From Hofstenia miamia (taxonomy: Eukaryota > Xenacoelomorpha > Acoela): DNA of 64,000 nucleotides. Location of the stretch: assembly GCA_004352715.1 (NCBI GenBank), contig SCFE01000070.1, positions 329,420 to 393,419 on the forward strand. Direction: 5' to 3'. The notes below the pieces were generated by a model. It was not told the DNA's origin and searched no databases. It saw only the letters and a list, made by a program, of their open reading frames with translations. This document shows, piece by piece, positions 35,590 to 47,749 of this stretch (position 1 is its first letter; each line of letters starts with the position of its first letter). The position numbers were made by a program, and so were the translations under genes.

Positions 35590-36164
35590 ATGTGGACAAT
35601 AAGCTCCACATTAATTTTAGTTAACCACGTGGTTCACGCAGAACTTTAATATGTGGACATAAAAAATCAATTAGCGACTGGTACTTGTTTAATTGGTAAA
35701 TATACTTAATAAAATTATATATAAATAGGAACAAAGTTCTATAAATTGGATGAAATATTAGCTCTTAGTAATTTATTTTATCTTCTTATGATGCGCAGCT
35801 AAGCATTTCTTGTGTGTAATGATCAAGGGCTGTTGTTAGAGATTATTATGAGATGTTAGCCTTGAGAATTGCATGCAATTAAGTTACAACTAGGCATAGG
35901 CATGCTTTATTCATGCTTGGCTGGCTACTGTTCATTTGTATTACATATAGTAACAAGCTTGCAAAAGGCTGATATCCACTTTAGGTATGGTAATTAACTA
36001 TTACTATTTTAGATCCAAATTGTTTGACTTATAAGTGACTGATAAGTGACTGTATTAATTGTATATTGTTTTATATTGTTTATATGTACGTTAGGAACTG
36101 CCTTAGTTTATATTTACCTTTTTATTAAAGAGAGTTAAGTTGATTTGTGAGTGAGATTTATTAC
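35590..36164 (+). repeat. Probable 5' LTR of gypsy copy 3
   Basis: The segment starts with TGTGGACAATAAG and ends with TTTATTACA, the TG...CA arrangement of an LTR. It contains a TATA-like box (atatataaatagg, about 35715) at a suitable place. The Gag coding sequence follows about 390 bases later. The exact start is inferred and could be shifted. No second LTR is found. Confidence 0.45.
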
Positions 36165-36549
36165 ATGATGAGTAAGGCACGCATAACAAAACTCTTTCAG
36201 TGAGATTGAGCTGAGTTGCCAGCAGATGGAAGGATAGATATGGATAAATGGATGGGTTGAATTGTCGATGAACTGCGAACTGTCTTTGTAATATAGCTTT
36301 GGGCTGTGCCCATCTCACTCACTCTTGTGATTACTTTCAATGGTGCTACCTAAACAGTAGTGGTGAATTGTTACACTAGCTTGTGGAATGTTAATTAAAG
36401 TTACATTTATAGTTGTATATCTAAGGATGAAAGGATTAATGCATGCAGAAATCAGCAAACACATCATGTTGAAACCTCCCAACAGTGTGATCATGACACT
36501 CTGTTAAAAATACAACTCCCACAACTGATGTAGAGATGCAAACAATTTA

Positions 36550-38100
36550 ACTGGAACCACAAATTGATTCGCTTAATATTCTAGACACTCTCCAAAGGAA
36601 CAAAAACATGGAATTGGCCCTTAAGGAAAAGATCAGAATTCTTAAGGAAAAATTTGAAGAAATGGAATCAGAAAGGAGACAAATGGTATTGGACCTTAAG
36701 TTGGATATGAGTAAAAGACTGGACAAGCAATGAAATTTCTTCCAAAGACAAGTAGATACATTAACACAAAGATAAGCTGATGTGAACACACAAATTCTAG
36801 AGCAAAATGAGAGATTGAAAGTAATGTACTCTAATTTGGAAACTGAAAACAAAGAGTTGCAGCAAGAAAAGGAAATGCAGAAACTAGAAATTGAGCATCT
36901 GAAAGATCAGATGAGACTAAATAAGTTAATGCAGGATGCTGATGAGGGCAAAGAAATGAAAAAACGGATGCAGACCCATGGGATGTTAATTACAGAAGAA
37001 CCAGAGGTCCCACTAACAGCACCCCAAAGAAGTGCACGAATAAAAACAAAGTTAAGTAGCCGAAGAGAACTTGACAAAGAAAACCTCAGCAAAGAGGACG
37101 AGAAAGAACTCATAATTCAAGAAATCACAGATGAGGTTAGCAAATGTGTGAAAAAACAAGTAAAAATAGATACACCAAGGAAACCAACATTCGAGAGCTC
37201 AATAGTACCAGAAGTAAATATTGAAAAAACTACACCATGCAAAGCACAGATCAGGACATTTACAGGAAAAATTGATAACTATTCCCCACTTTCAAAGAGT
37301 GGTTGCAATTTTTCAAGCTGGCAATGAAAGATTGAAAAGTAAGTAAATATGCTGCAGTCATGACACTACCACTATACTTATCTGGAGCTGCATATCAGCA
37401 TTACTTAATTTTGGACACTGAAACTAAAAGTAATTACAAATTACTCACTGGAAATTTCATTGAGTATTACAGAAACGAAAGTTTCAAAAATCAGTATTGG
37501 TTGATTTTAAACAGCACAAAAATGAAGAAATCTAATGATATTTGAAACTATATGTCTCAAGTACAATGATTATTTACACTTAGTTCAAGAGGCGGACACT
37601 ATTCAAAGTACAACCTGTTTTTGCATATTACAAAAGGCCTGCCAGAGAAAGTGAAACAACAATTTGAAATAGAATTTGATGTTAATGAAAGCATGGAAAA
37701 AATGATAAGGAAATCTGTGGACATTCAAGTCATGTTGGAAAACAGCTTGAGAATATACGTGAAAGCAACATGAAATAGACAAAGTCTGAGCACAACAAAT
37801 TGGAGATGGAGAGAACAGGGTCAACAGAAATCACTGAAAGACAATGAAATGAAAAAAAGGAGAGAAAATAATAAAGATCAAAACAAAAGATGGGCAAATA
37901 AGGAAGCTGAAGGAGAAAAACGTTCGATGTTTTAACTGTGGTTTTAAAGGACACAGGAAAAACAAATGTAAAAAACAAATTAATATCATAGAAGATGGTA
38001 ATGCCTACTACAATGATGAGGACTTAATTGAATCTGGAAATGAGACAGTATTGGAAACTGAGGAGGAAGAAATGATTGAAGAGTCGGAAAACTATTAAGA
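36550..38100 (+). pseudogene. Ty3/gypsy Gag (copy 3)
   Basis: Gag in pieces: coiled coil (RNKNMELALKEKIRILKEKF and NERLKVMYSNLETENKELQQ), an acidic/basic linker, capsid (MTLPLYLSGAAYQHYLILD, YKLLTGNFIEYYRNESFKNQ, LFLHITKGLPEKVKQQFEI), and an intact CCHC zinc knuckle CFNCGFKGHRKNKC near 37932-37973 that would bind element RNA. Stops and frameshifts break the capsid (for example near 37325 and 37545). It shares clear similarity with copy 2 (GTAYQHYLLLDTET against GAAYQHYLILDTET), so the two are of one family. Confidence 0.75.
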
Positions 38101-38154
38101 GTGCAATCTCAAGAAAACCAAGCACCACGATAGATACTAATAGATATCAGAATA

Positions 38155-38358
38155 GTGAGCAAAATCACAGTTGGGATAAATGGAATGATGGTTAAAGCAA
38201 CTATCAATACAGGTATGGTGAAATCAATAATAACAGATGAATGCACAATGAAGTTAGGATTTGGTAGAAATGATTTAAATAAATCTCTGAATAGATTGAT
38301 TAACACATCAGGCAAATACAAAGGAGACATTAGAAAAAGTGCAAATGCGAATTTCTAA
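38155..38358 (+). pseudogene. Ty3/gypsy protease N-terminus (copy 3), truncated
   Basis: The frame reads KITVGINGMMVKATINTGMV and then SIITDECTMKLGFGRNDLNK. This is the first half of a retropepsin, with Asn-Thr-Gly at the active site (Asn codon 38206-38208) instead of Asp-Thr-Gly. The element ends soon after, at about 38358, with no RT, integrase or 3' LTR. The downstream sequence is unrelated, so copy 3 is a 5' fragment. Confidence 0.65.
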
Positions 38359-38359
38359 C

Positions 38360-39320
38360 AACATTTGAACAATTGCTAATCATAAATTTTGTTTTGCAGA
38401 AAGATGATTGTTTATTGTTAATGGCCTCATTATATTTAAGGATGGTTTTTCCCATTTTAAAGGATTCAAAGCGCTCCAAAAACTGAATAGATGTGTACAA
38501 TAGCTAATTCTTTGATTTGGTTACTTAAAATGATTTATTGTATCAAATCTTGGTCTGTGACGAAGCGTGTTTGCGGCCTCATTTTTGTTAATTTTACTTC
38601 AAATCGCCAGACCGAGGTTACAGTTGGCCTTGGTTGGGACTAAAGTTGGGTCGGGCTAGGTCTAGTCGGGCTTGGACCGAATTTTCTATATAGCAATTTG
38701 GGCCGCGCCGGGCTTGGACCTAATATTTTAAGTGGTATTTGAAATACAAGAAAAATTTCACTTGAAAAATCCTTGCAAATTGCAAAAAAACATTCTCTTT
38801 AAGTGTAACCAGCCCTGCATTGTTGGCTGATGCAATACTTCTAACATCTAAATTTTGTCTGCTACAAGGAAAGAGCGTTTATGAATATTCCACTTATTTT
38901 GTGCTAATGTAAGTTGATGTAATTTGGCAGAAAATGTTACTAACTGAATTATAAAAGGTGATATGTTCCCTAAACGATAAAATGACGACTACACATTCTA
39001 TGCTCTTTGATAGCAAAATGCAATCAAATACAGGCAGACCCGTGGTTTGCATTTGAAATTTAGGGGGGCTATGGCCCCGCAAAGTTCAATAAATTAATCA
39101 TAGTTTTACTCATATGAAATAGCTTAACACTTTTTCATTGAATTTTTAAATAGAATGGCATTAGTATTTTATATATTTCAACTAAAATATATTCACTATA
39201 ACTTAGTTACAGAATATTAGAATTCATACTATGGAGTTTTGTATCCAGTATGCCAAAAAGAAGGAGGCCCAGTGGACTAACAGGGAGGGCCATGCCCCCG
39301 TGGTACTCCCCTAGCTACTG
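38360..39320. other. Gene-free stretch with a GC-rich patch
   Basis: No gene is seen. 38600-38730 is unusually GC-rich, with a repeated 'gtcgggct/ggcttggacc' word, and 39280-39365 is also GC-rich and includes CCCTAGCTACTGCTCTG, which on the minus strand resembles a DNA-transposon end (CAGAGCAGTAGCTAGGGG). Confidence 0.4.
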
Positions 39321-39321
39321 C

Positions 39322-42300
39322 TCTGTCTACAGGAAGGGCTCACGTCTGGTCCAGCCCTACGGCCCTTCTATGATACGTTTACTGTATAAAGGTTAACAAT
39401 GCAATTTGAATTTGAACAGAATTGAATTAGCATTTTTAACGGACTAATCCGGATATGCACCTATGCACATGTTGATCAATACATATGAAAATTGTCCAAT
39501 CAAATTCATAGTGTAGCGCTTATGGGACTCTTTGAGGCAACAGACACTATCATTGCTGTAAAAGAAAAGTAATTTGGGCCGGACTGGGCTCGTGCTAAAA
39601 ATTTCAGCGCAATTCCAACTTTGATAATTTCCAAACAAGTAAGATGGCAAATCCACATTATAATAACAGGGACGTTGTTATCATTACTTCTTAAGTTTAC
39701 TTACACATCATATTTTGCCCCGGATATCGCGAAAGCTAAGACCGGCCCTGAATCTGGAGCAAATATGCTTGCATCGGGCCACTTTATAATAAACTCCACT
39801 TTTAAATAGGGGAAATTAAGCAAAAGCAGAAATAAAAAATTAGACATGTAATACAAATAAATCATGTAATACTACACCGGCAGTGAAAGAGACAAAGTGA
39901 TTGGAAAGCTTCAACTCTGGTAAATATTTGAATTAATGGCAGTGCAAGACTTATATTTTCATAAAGGAGGATATTGAGTTTTCTTCTATATTTTTATAAC
40001 ACTTTTGTAAAGTTTTTTAATATAATTTTTTCAACACTTGCTTTTGGATTGTCATTTATAAAATTTTCAACAAGCAGGTAGAGTTTGCATAAGAGTGATC
40101 CTGCAAGGGTGTGAGCAAGGAATTTGCTGGTCTTATCATATTACATGTTTCTATTGGATATCTAATGATAATACTGAAATATCTCTTTATTCACCATATT
40201 ATTATACCATATTATTATAAAGCACTTCAGCTAAAATATACACACAACTGAATATTCTGTTTTTCCTTCCAACAAATGGTGCACAGAAAAGCTGTAATTA
40301 AGCAATCAATTGCATTTCAAACATAGAATAAAGTTATAAACCTCTACACTTTTTTTATAAATTATTTAAATCACATGTGAATTTAGATTTTTGAATATTG
40401 GTAATAAATAGTTCAATGTGATTTCTCAGGGTATCGTACATCCTGGTGGAAAACAGTTAATATTTTTACTAAGCTTAAATGCAAGTCAGTTAAGGCCATT
40501 AGGCTTTACTAAATAGGTAGTAGGCCAACTGCATGTGTACTAAACTCAAATTTCATTAGATCACCTATACCTGACTTGACTTGAATAATAATATCAAAAC
40601 TTGCAGGGTTCTAAGAATGAATAAATTTTTTAATTAAAAGCTTGTTTTCAGTTAAGTATTTCATTGTGAGACAGTTATTCTTATTCCTTCCTTACATCGA
40701 AAACTTATTTTTAACCTGAGAATTAGTATTTTTTGTTTACTGCAAATAGTATTATATGTTCAATTATGTTTCATTGCTTTATAGGTGGTTAGTAGTAAAA
40801 GAATTCGATGGACGTGAATATTTTTACTGTACGCTTGCGGGCATGGATATGATATAATAGTGTACTTTGGCCGTCTGTGTATCCCTGATGTCATTGGAAT
40901 ATATTCTCTTTTGTTGTAATATTTGTTGGCAAACAATTTTGTTTGCAGTCTATTGTATAAAACGTAACCCGTTTTTTTATTCATAGATGTTGAGGAATTT
41001 TCAAAATTGCATGAGATTAGAAATGTTCAAAATGTAACAAATTTTCTATTCATATTACATAAATAATTTTTAAATACCATTGAATATTTTGTTTAATCAT
41101 ATCTCAATTTAAATTTTCTAATTTTATAATTAGTAACTTACCAAAACTATAAATTATACACATTGATTTTAACTTTGTCATGTCATTTTGGATGATATTT
41201 GCAGAAAATTTATTAAAATTGTTTTATCATCTAAGTATATTATTATATTTCATGCTTAATTGAGCATGTTTTTTTTTAAATTTCCGTTTTAAACTAAATT
41301 ATATGTATCGATTTTTGCTACGTTGAACATTTTGATAATTGCATGCAAATTAAATTACTACTTTCATAACTATTAGCTTACTGAAACTATAAATTATATG
41401 CATTAATTTTCACTTTGTTGCATTATTTGGATATTATTTACTGAAGAACATGCATTAAATTTTTCCAAGTCAGCAGAGTTTGTTATGGTTAAGCGATTTT
41501 ACAGAAATTGTTTTTTCTATTAAAAAAATATTACATTGTAATTTTCTTCTAAATACCATGTGTCTGAATTTTTTGCGTGTGAATAATACACTATTTACAA
41601 GTATTTGCACGTTTAGGATGGTGAATTCATCATAGAGTTTACAAATTTAATGATTGGAAATCACATCTATCGATGGAAAAATCGACATCAACTATGAATA
41701 ACGAATGTGTCATCATATTCACACATTAAATTTACAAAAGCAGAAAACCTGTGTAATGTATTTACCCATAAAGGGGTCATAAACCAAAAAGTAAGCTGAA
41801 AAAGTTGTGTAAAGTCAACAAAGCCTGTTGAAAAGTGGAAAACCCCATGTAATGTAGACAGCCATGCGAGAGTCATAAACCAACAAAAAATGTAACAGTC
41901 TACAAATGTGTACAAACATACTAGTAGCATTGATTGTATAATTTTTTGTAAATGCAAAATTGTCCTTATCATGTAAGTCAATATATCATACGCCTGTAAT
42001 GTTTAAGTATGACATATATTTTTTCCGTTTTATATTTGCAAAAAAATGAATAAAATGTAAGAATTTTTGCAATGAAATAACAGCGTATTAGAAAAATGAA
42101 TTGTAAGGCTTTGCATGTAATGAATAGTCCCCAAAAAAATGAATTAAATTTTGTATAATAGCATCACGTGTATAATTTTTTGGAAAACGAAATTGGCTTT
42201 ATCATTTAAGTCTATATTTCTTATGCCCGTAATATTGAAGTATGGGGAATATTTTCCCATTTTATATGTTGGATAATAGCAAAAAAAGAAATAATTGCAT

Positions 42301-42480
42301 GGAATTTTTACAGATAGGAAACATTGGTGAAGACAAACTTACTTTTGTCATGTACATCAGACATTTCAAATTTCTATTGATTTATCATGGCTATATTTCA
42401 TATGCCTGTTATTAAGTTTGGTGAATATTTTCTATCTTGTTTTGAAATGCAAGACTATATTTCATACATCTATCATGTTT
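39322..42480 (+). repeat. Arm of a ~3-kb inverted duplication, left
   Basis: Nearly identical in reverse complement to 59400-62285. Short frames shared by both arms (for example the 74-codon frame beginning MNKKTGYVLYNRLQ at 40984 minus and 60654 plus) translate identically, which indicates a recent duplication rather than selection. The arms are separated by about 17 kb. The left arm has one additional copy of a ~230-bp internal repeat (41925-42245). Confidence 0.8.
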
Positions 42481-42836
42481 AAGTGTAGCGAAATATTTCT
42501 ACACTTTGTATTTGGATATTAGCAGAAAATGATAATGGGTTTTGGGTCTACAAATTATTTTCCTTAAAACATGGTGTTTCATGTCTAAAACATTGTTGCA
42601 ATAAACACGTCTTAAACGAAACTTGAAATCAAACATTTCGGTTTGACCAAATCCTAAAAATCAAAAAATAGAAATTTCGTCAAAAAATTAATTTGTTCAA
42701 CTTAGTTTGTCAAAAATATTTAGTTGCTAGATGGGGTCCAAAAGAATCGCTTCATTTCCACATAGCAAATAGTCACAGGTGTTACGAATACTTTAGGGTG
42801 TCCCATTGGGACGGGCTAGCGCTCTTCTTACCTACT
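40791..42836. mobile_element. 2.05-kb noncoding element, AG...CT ends, 6-bp target duplication
   Basis: Comparing module copy 2 with copy 1 (28530-28560) reveals an insertion. Copy 1 reads ATAGGTGGTTTATACC; copy 2 reads ATAGGTGGTT, then the element, then GTGGTTTATACC. The direct repeat is GTGGTT (40785-40790 and 42837-42842). The ends are AGTAGTAAAAGAA and, reversed, AGTAGGTAAGAAG. A 6-bp target duplication with 5'-AG...CT-3' ends is the hallmark of Polinton/Maverick elements, although their inverted repeats are usually hundreds of bases long and these are about 13 and imperfect. It has no transposition gene. I infer a nonautonomous element, possibly Polinton-derived. Confidence 0.6.
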
Positions 42837-45300
42837 GTGGTTTATACCAAGAATATTGTTTATCTTTGCTTTTCATATAAAATATAGTTTAATAATAAAT
42901 AGTGATTTGCTTCAAAATTTCTATTGCAACAAATAACAATGTGGTTTCCCTTGCAATTTCCAAACTACGAATGTAATGAAAAGAAGTCTATATCCATATT
43001 TAATAAAGCATATAATAAAGTTAAGATATTTTTGAAATTCATATACAATTTTTTTTACATTTATGCTTTGTTCAAATTTTTTCAATCAAAAGAAAGGAAA
43101 ATTGAGCGTTGAATAAGGGAATTTCAAAATAGTGACATTGTTCTTTTAATGAAAGTTAAGTAGCACTAACAAACCTATGATTTTTGAAATTATATTGCAA
43201 AGAAGCTCCTTAAAATTAGTAATTCGTAAAGACTGGATATTTAATGTTGAGACGTGTTATTTAGTGTTGTGCAAATATTTAATTATTGTCGCCAGTTGTA
43301 AAATAGCATTTAAAGCGTGTAGACCTAAGATTTTTGAAATTATATTGCAAAGAAGCTCTTTAAAATTAGTAAATTATTTCACAGTATGATAACATTTCAT
43401 CATTAGTTTTCACCGCTTCTACGATTTTGTTCAGTTGTGTGTCAAATACTTTAAATTTAAAAATAATTAACACTGTGAATTTCGTTTTTCCTGTATTACA
43501 ATTTATTGTGGCAATAAAATTTGTAACTTTATCTTCCGATGATGTGAATAATATTGAAACAGAGAGACCAATTAACCATAATTTTCCAAAATTAGCGAAA
43601 AAAATTATGGATGAAATTGTAAAACGCAATTGTGCATGTAGCCCTGTGTCACCTAAGTATGTTACTGACATAATTGGCTATCAACAGAAAAAACTTTCAG
43701 TAGAAGAAATATTAAACGAATTTACAGTGGCAACCATAGACGATCCAAATTCCAATAAAAAGTGTGATACGGCATTCTTTAAAGGGAAAACTCATGGAAA
43801 AGAAAGAATATACTAAAGCGGGTATGAAATTGCAAGATCTTAAATTCCATCAATCAGACCTTGATAAAATGGATTGTGGCTATCTCAATTTTTTCAGGAG
43901 TGTACTATATCATATATGTGTGAGTGCCAAGAAAAACAAGATAAAGTAAAATTCGCCAAAGTATTTAAAGAATGTGATGGACAAGAAAGTTTGTGTAATG
44001 ATCCTGATGAAATTGAAATGAGATTAACCGCTCAAAATATTAGCACTGCTTGCCTTAACCTTACTGAGGAAGCGAATAAATTTTTCCTTGATCGTCACTA
44101 TAAAGTTAAAAACCTTACATTTCCAATTCTGAACTGCTTTCTCTAAGCTTAACAATGTCAATTTAGTTTTGTTAATTATTACCTTTGTTGTAAATTATTG
44201 CTAAACATTTCTTTAGTTACGTTATTGTTCATATATTATAAATAAATGATTCTGATGTATTAGTTTTATTATATCTCAAGCTAAATCAACTGCATCCTAT
44301 GACATTTCAAGTTTGCATTTTGTAGTATGCATGCATGAGTACAAACAAGAACATTATGAAATTATGGTTATCCACACAAATTTTAAAACTCATAAAATTA
44401 ATTAATTAATATTTTCAAGATCGGTGCTTTGCATTAATTGTGAAAGCAAATATCAATATTAATTTTGTTAATAAGACAGAGTATTCAATACAAAAATATT
44501 TACTAAAAATATTTTAATAGTGATCAGTAATTATAAGAAAAAGATATTAAATTCAAAATAAGAACAACTAATTCTAGTGGGCAAATAAAAGCCACAATAT
44601 ACAGTCATACTACGTTATTTATAGACATGAAGAACTGCTTTTGATATCATTTATGTGGTAATCTAAATTATTAAATTTTAAAATAGCGGGTTTGTTTTAA
44701 ATATGATTATAAATGCGATTGGTAAAAAAATATTTGAATATAATTTTTCAAATATATGTACTTTTTTTGCAATTTAATTAAAAATAATTAAATTATTCTG
44801 TTTTAAAAATGCTTGCTACTGAAGCTACATTAGCAATTTCTTTTAAGTAAAACAAGTGTTTTTACCTAAACCCAATTTTTTACAAATTTTAAAACAATAT
44901 AAGGGAATTCCTTAAATTAGGCTTCCGAACTTATATTCGGAATATTTTATTTAAATGAAACTTCATGGAATGCAATTATAAAATGATTATAAAATCAAAA
45001 TTATGCTATTATTTCTTTGCAGCCAACGTTTCTTGAGCAAATCAAGTAATATTGTAATCTTTGATGGGTTTTATATAAAAATTTCAAATATCAACAACAT
45101 CAAATTTTTTTATCTTAATTTTTATTATGTTGAACAAATTTGCAATTCATTTTACAAAATTTTGAAATTTCTTTGAACGACAATATGATAAATAATTCGA
45201 CTATGTGAACACCATGAATAATCAGTAATTATGAACAGAATAAAACATCTTCTGAATCAAATTTAACTATTATAAATAATTCAAAATATAAAATATATGC
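42837..45300 (+). repeat. Duplication module, copy 2 (gene part)
   Basis: It matches 28540-31080 of copy 1: upstream flank with ccaag-attg, the gene, and the 3' flank ending near 45300. A ~50-bp word of the upstream flank (gatttttgaaattatattgc ... aaaattagtaa) is present twice here (43176 and 43327) but once in copy 1, so a local ~150-bp tandem duplication occurred in this copy. Confidence 0.7.
43514..44146 (+). pseudogene. Secreted cysteine-rich protein paralogue, dead copy 2
   Basis: Aligned with the gene at 29274, the start ATG has become ATA (43514-43516). A deletion of about 41 bases after the codons for DDPNSN removes the CC motif and shifts the frame (43757). One base is missing near 43908 in front of the MCECQ region. 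Long stretches such as YQQKKLSVEEILNEF and DKMDCGYLNFFRSVL remain identical, as do both N-glycosylation sites. The signal-peptide region is also replaced (VTLSSDDVNNIETERP). It cannot give the full protein. The high identity suggests recent loss. Confidence 0.8.
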
Positions 45301-45344
45301 AATCTGAAACATGTTTGGCTATTAGTAGTGTTATATGTCATGTG

Positions 45345-45695
45345 GAAACAAAGGGAATTCTAAAGATTTGTATCAAAAATATAAAAGGAAGCATCTCCTG
45401 CAGTTAAATTTGATTTTGGGGAAACTAATAAAAGCTGATCAGACGAACGGAAATCGCGATTTGTTGTGCATAATATAAGTAGTTTGGCAAGATATTTAGG
45501 TTCATGGATAATTCTATTGATAGTAAATATAATCTTATAATCAATTGTTTTTTTGTTGGTCAAATTTTTAACTTCTTCAGCAATGCTAGTGCAGTGCATG
45601 TCCTAGGCTTTCGGAAAATTACCCTTGCTGCAAAATTGAATACTGACTTTAAGAGTTTCTGTAAATGTGTACTACAGCAAATTTAGAGATCGTTC
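45345..45695 (-). pseudogene. CR1/L2-type LINE RT C-terminal fragment
   Basis: On the minus strand a single frame reads QKLLKSVFNFAARVIFRKPR, then LTNKKTIDYKIIFTINRIIH, EPKYLAKLLIL and FRSSDQLLLVSPKSNLTAGD, ending FYIFDTNLWNSL. This is the classic C-terminal block of CR1/L2 LINE reverse transcriptases (LQxxxNFAARVI ... RIxYKI ... PxYLxxLL ... LRSSxxxxLxVPrxxxxxGxxxFxxxxxxLWNSLP). The frame is nearly free of stops, but there is no palm domain, so it is a 3' fragment. 5'-truncated insertions are typical of LINEs. Confidence 0.75.
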
Positions 45696-45699
45696 CACA

Positions 45700-45860
45700 A
45701 TGCAAAAGTGGCAATACAATAGATTTTCCTAGAGTAGCTGTTGATGCAACCAGCTAAGCAATGCCGAATATTACGCAGATAATATCATAATTAGCAATTT
45801 GCAAAATGTTTGTGGGAAATTCAATTAATTTATATGCATATTGCATTTTGAAAATTTTAT

Positions 45861-45895
<35 letters not shown>

Positions 45896-46749
45896 GAGTT
45901 GCCCAATGCAATAGTAATTTTTTTAAATCTCGAATTAATTAATCTTTTGTGGTTACCACAAGCATGATTGTCGTTTATGGAATGGCTAACATATGCCTAG
46001 TCAAAATTTGTTTGCTCTTCATAATTCAAATATAATAAATTCGTCCATGCAACATCGCCATTATATTATAATTTTTAATAATCGTAAAATGCATCTAAGA
46101 TACATGCAGTAATAGCAAATTAATATCGTGATTTCTCATATTTAGCAGAGTAAATGTAAAATTGCAAGCTGAAATTCAAAAACCACAATTTTTATATAAT
46201 ATGAAATTGTAGTGATATCACAAGCAATTAACTAGGTTGCAGAGCGATTTTGAAACCTTCAGAAACAAATTTTTGAAATAATACAATTTTTTGTTTGTTT
46301 TCCAATGCAACTCGCTTTCTTTGGCGCAAACTTTTAAAATGGTAACAAATTAATAGTTAGTATTTATATGCAATCTACTGTTACAAGTAGGAAACAACTT
46401 CATTTTTAGTATTTGTGTTTTCTATCAAATACAGCTGCTTACAATTTGTGATTCTATCAAAGTGTTGTTTTTTGTTCAAAACAATATAAAATATTTTCCC
46501 ATGGAATTGTTGTGAATATCACATATATGACATAAAACTTTAGAATTTCCTGGGAACTCTATATAATTACTGTATATGTAATAATACATTTATAGATTTC
46601 AATTACAGCGCAGCCATACTTTTAAGTTTGACATCTATAATTACCATAAATTCGTTTTCCACCTATACAATTATGGTATTCCTAGTATGGTACATAATGG
46701 TATGCTACCAAGTGGCGCCGCGGGTAAAAATTATATATATATATATATA
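45700..46749. other. Gene-free stretch up to gap
   Basis: AT-rich, with a (TA)n run at 45867-45891 and another (46734-46749) that leads into the gap. No coding sequence is recognised. Confidence 0.4.
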
Positions 46750-47749
46750 NNNNNNNNNNNNNNNNNNNNNNNNNNNNNNNNNNNNNNNNNNNNNNNNNNN
46801 NNNNNNNNNNNNNNNNNNNNNNNNNNNNNNNNNNNNNNNNNNNNNNNNNNNNNNNNNNNNNNNNNNNNNNNNNNNNNNNNNNNNNNNNNNNNNNNNNNNN
46901 NNNNNNNNNNNNNNNNNNNNNNNNNNNNNNNNNNNNNNNNNNNNNNNNNNNNNNNNNNNNNNNNNNNNNNNNNNNNNNNNNNNNNNNNNNNNNNNNNNNN
47001 NNNNNNNNNNNNNNNNNNNNNNNNNNNNNNNNNNNNNNNNNNNNNNNNNNNNNNNNNNNNNNNNNNNNNNNNNNNNNNNNNNNNNNNNNNNNNNNNNNNN
47101 NNNNNNNNNNNNNNNNNNNNNNNNNNNNNNNNNNNNNNNNNNNNNNNNNNNNNNNNNNNNNNNNNNNNNNNNNNNNNNNNNNNNNNNNNNNNNNNNNNNN
47201 NNNNNNNNNNNNNNNNNNNNNNNNNNNNNNNNNNNNNNNNNNNNNNNNNNNNNNNNNNNNNNNNNNNNNNNNNNNNNNNNNNNNNNNNNNNNNNNNNNNN
47301 NNNNNNNNNNNNNNNNNNNNNNNNNNNNNNNNNNNNNNNNNNNNNNNNNNNNNNNNNNNNNNNNNNNNNNNNNNNNNNNNNNNNNNNNNNNNNNNNNNNN
47401 NNNNNNNNNNNNNNNNNNNNNNNNNNNNNNNNNNNNNNNNNNNNNNNNNNNNNNNNNNNNNNNNNNNNNNNNNNNNNNNNNNNNNNNNNNNNNNNNNNNN
47501 NNNNNNNNNNNNNNNNNNNNNNNNNNNNNNNNNNNNNNNNNNNNNNNNNNNNNNNNNNNNNNNNNNNNNNNNNNNNNNNNNNNNNNNNNNNNNNNNNNNN
47601 NNNNNNNNNNNNNNNNNNNNNNNNNNNNNNNNNNNNNNNNNNNNNNNNNNNNNNNNNNNNNNNNNNNNNNNNNNNNNNNNNNNNNNNNNNNNNNNNNNNN
47701 NNNNNNNNNNNNNNNNNNNNNNNNNNNNNNNNNNNNNNNNNNNNNNNNN
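46750..47749. other. Assembly gap (1000 N)
   Basis: A run of exactly 1000 N flanked on the left by a (TA)n run, probably where assembly failed. Confidence 0.95.

Noticed and set aside
39444-39656. 70-codon frame (minus), identical at 61937-62149
   Set aside because: Same reason: noncoding sequence at both sites is equally conserved.
40760-40984. 74-codon frame (minus), identical in the right arm at 60654-60878
   Set aside because: Identity reflects the recent duplication of the whole arm, and the frame crosses the element border into flanking DNA, so it is not evidence for a gene.
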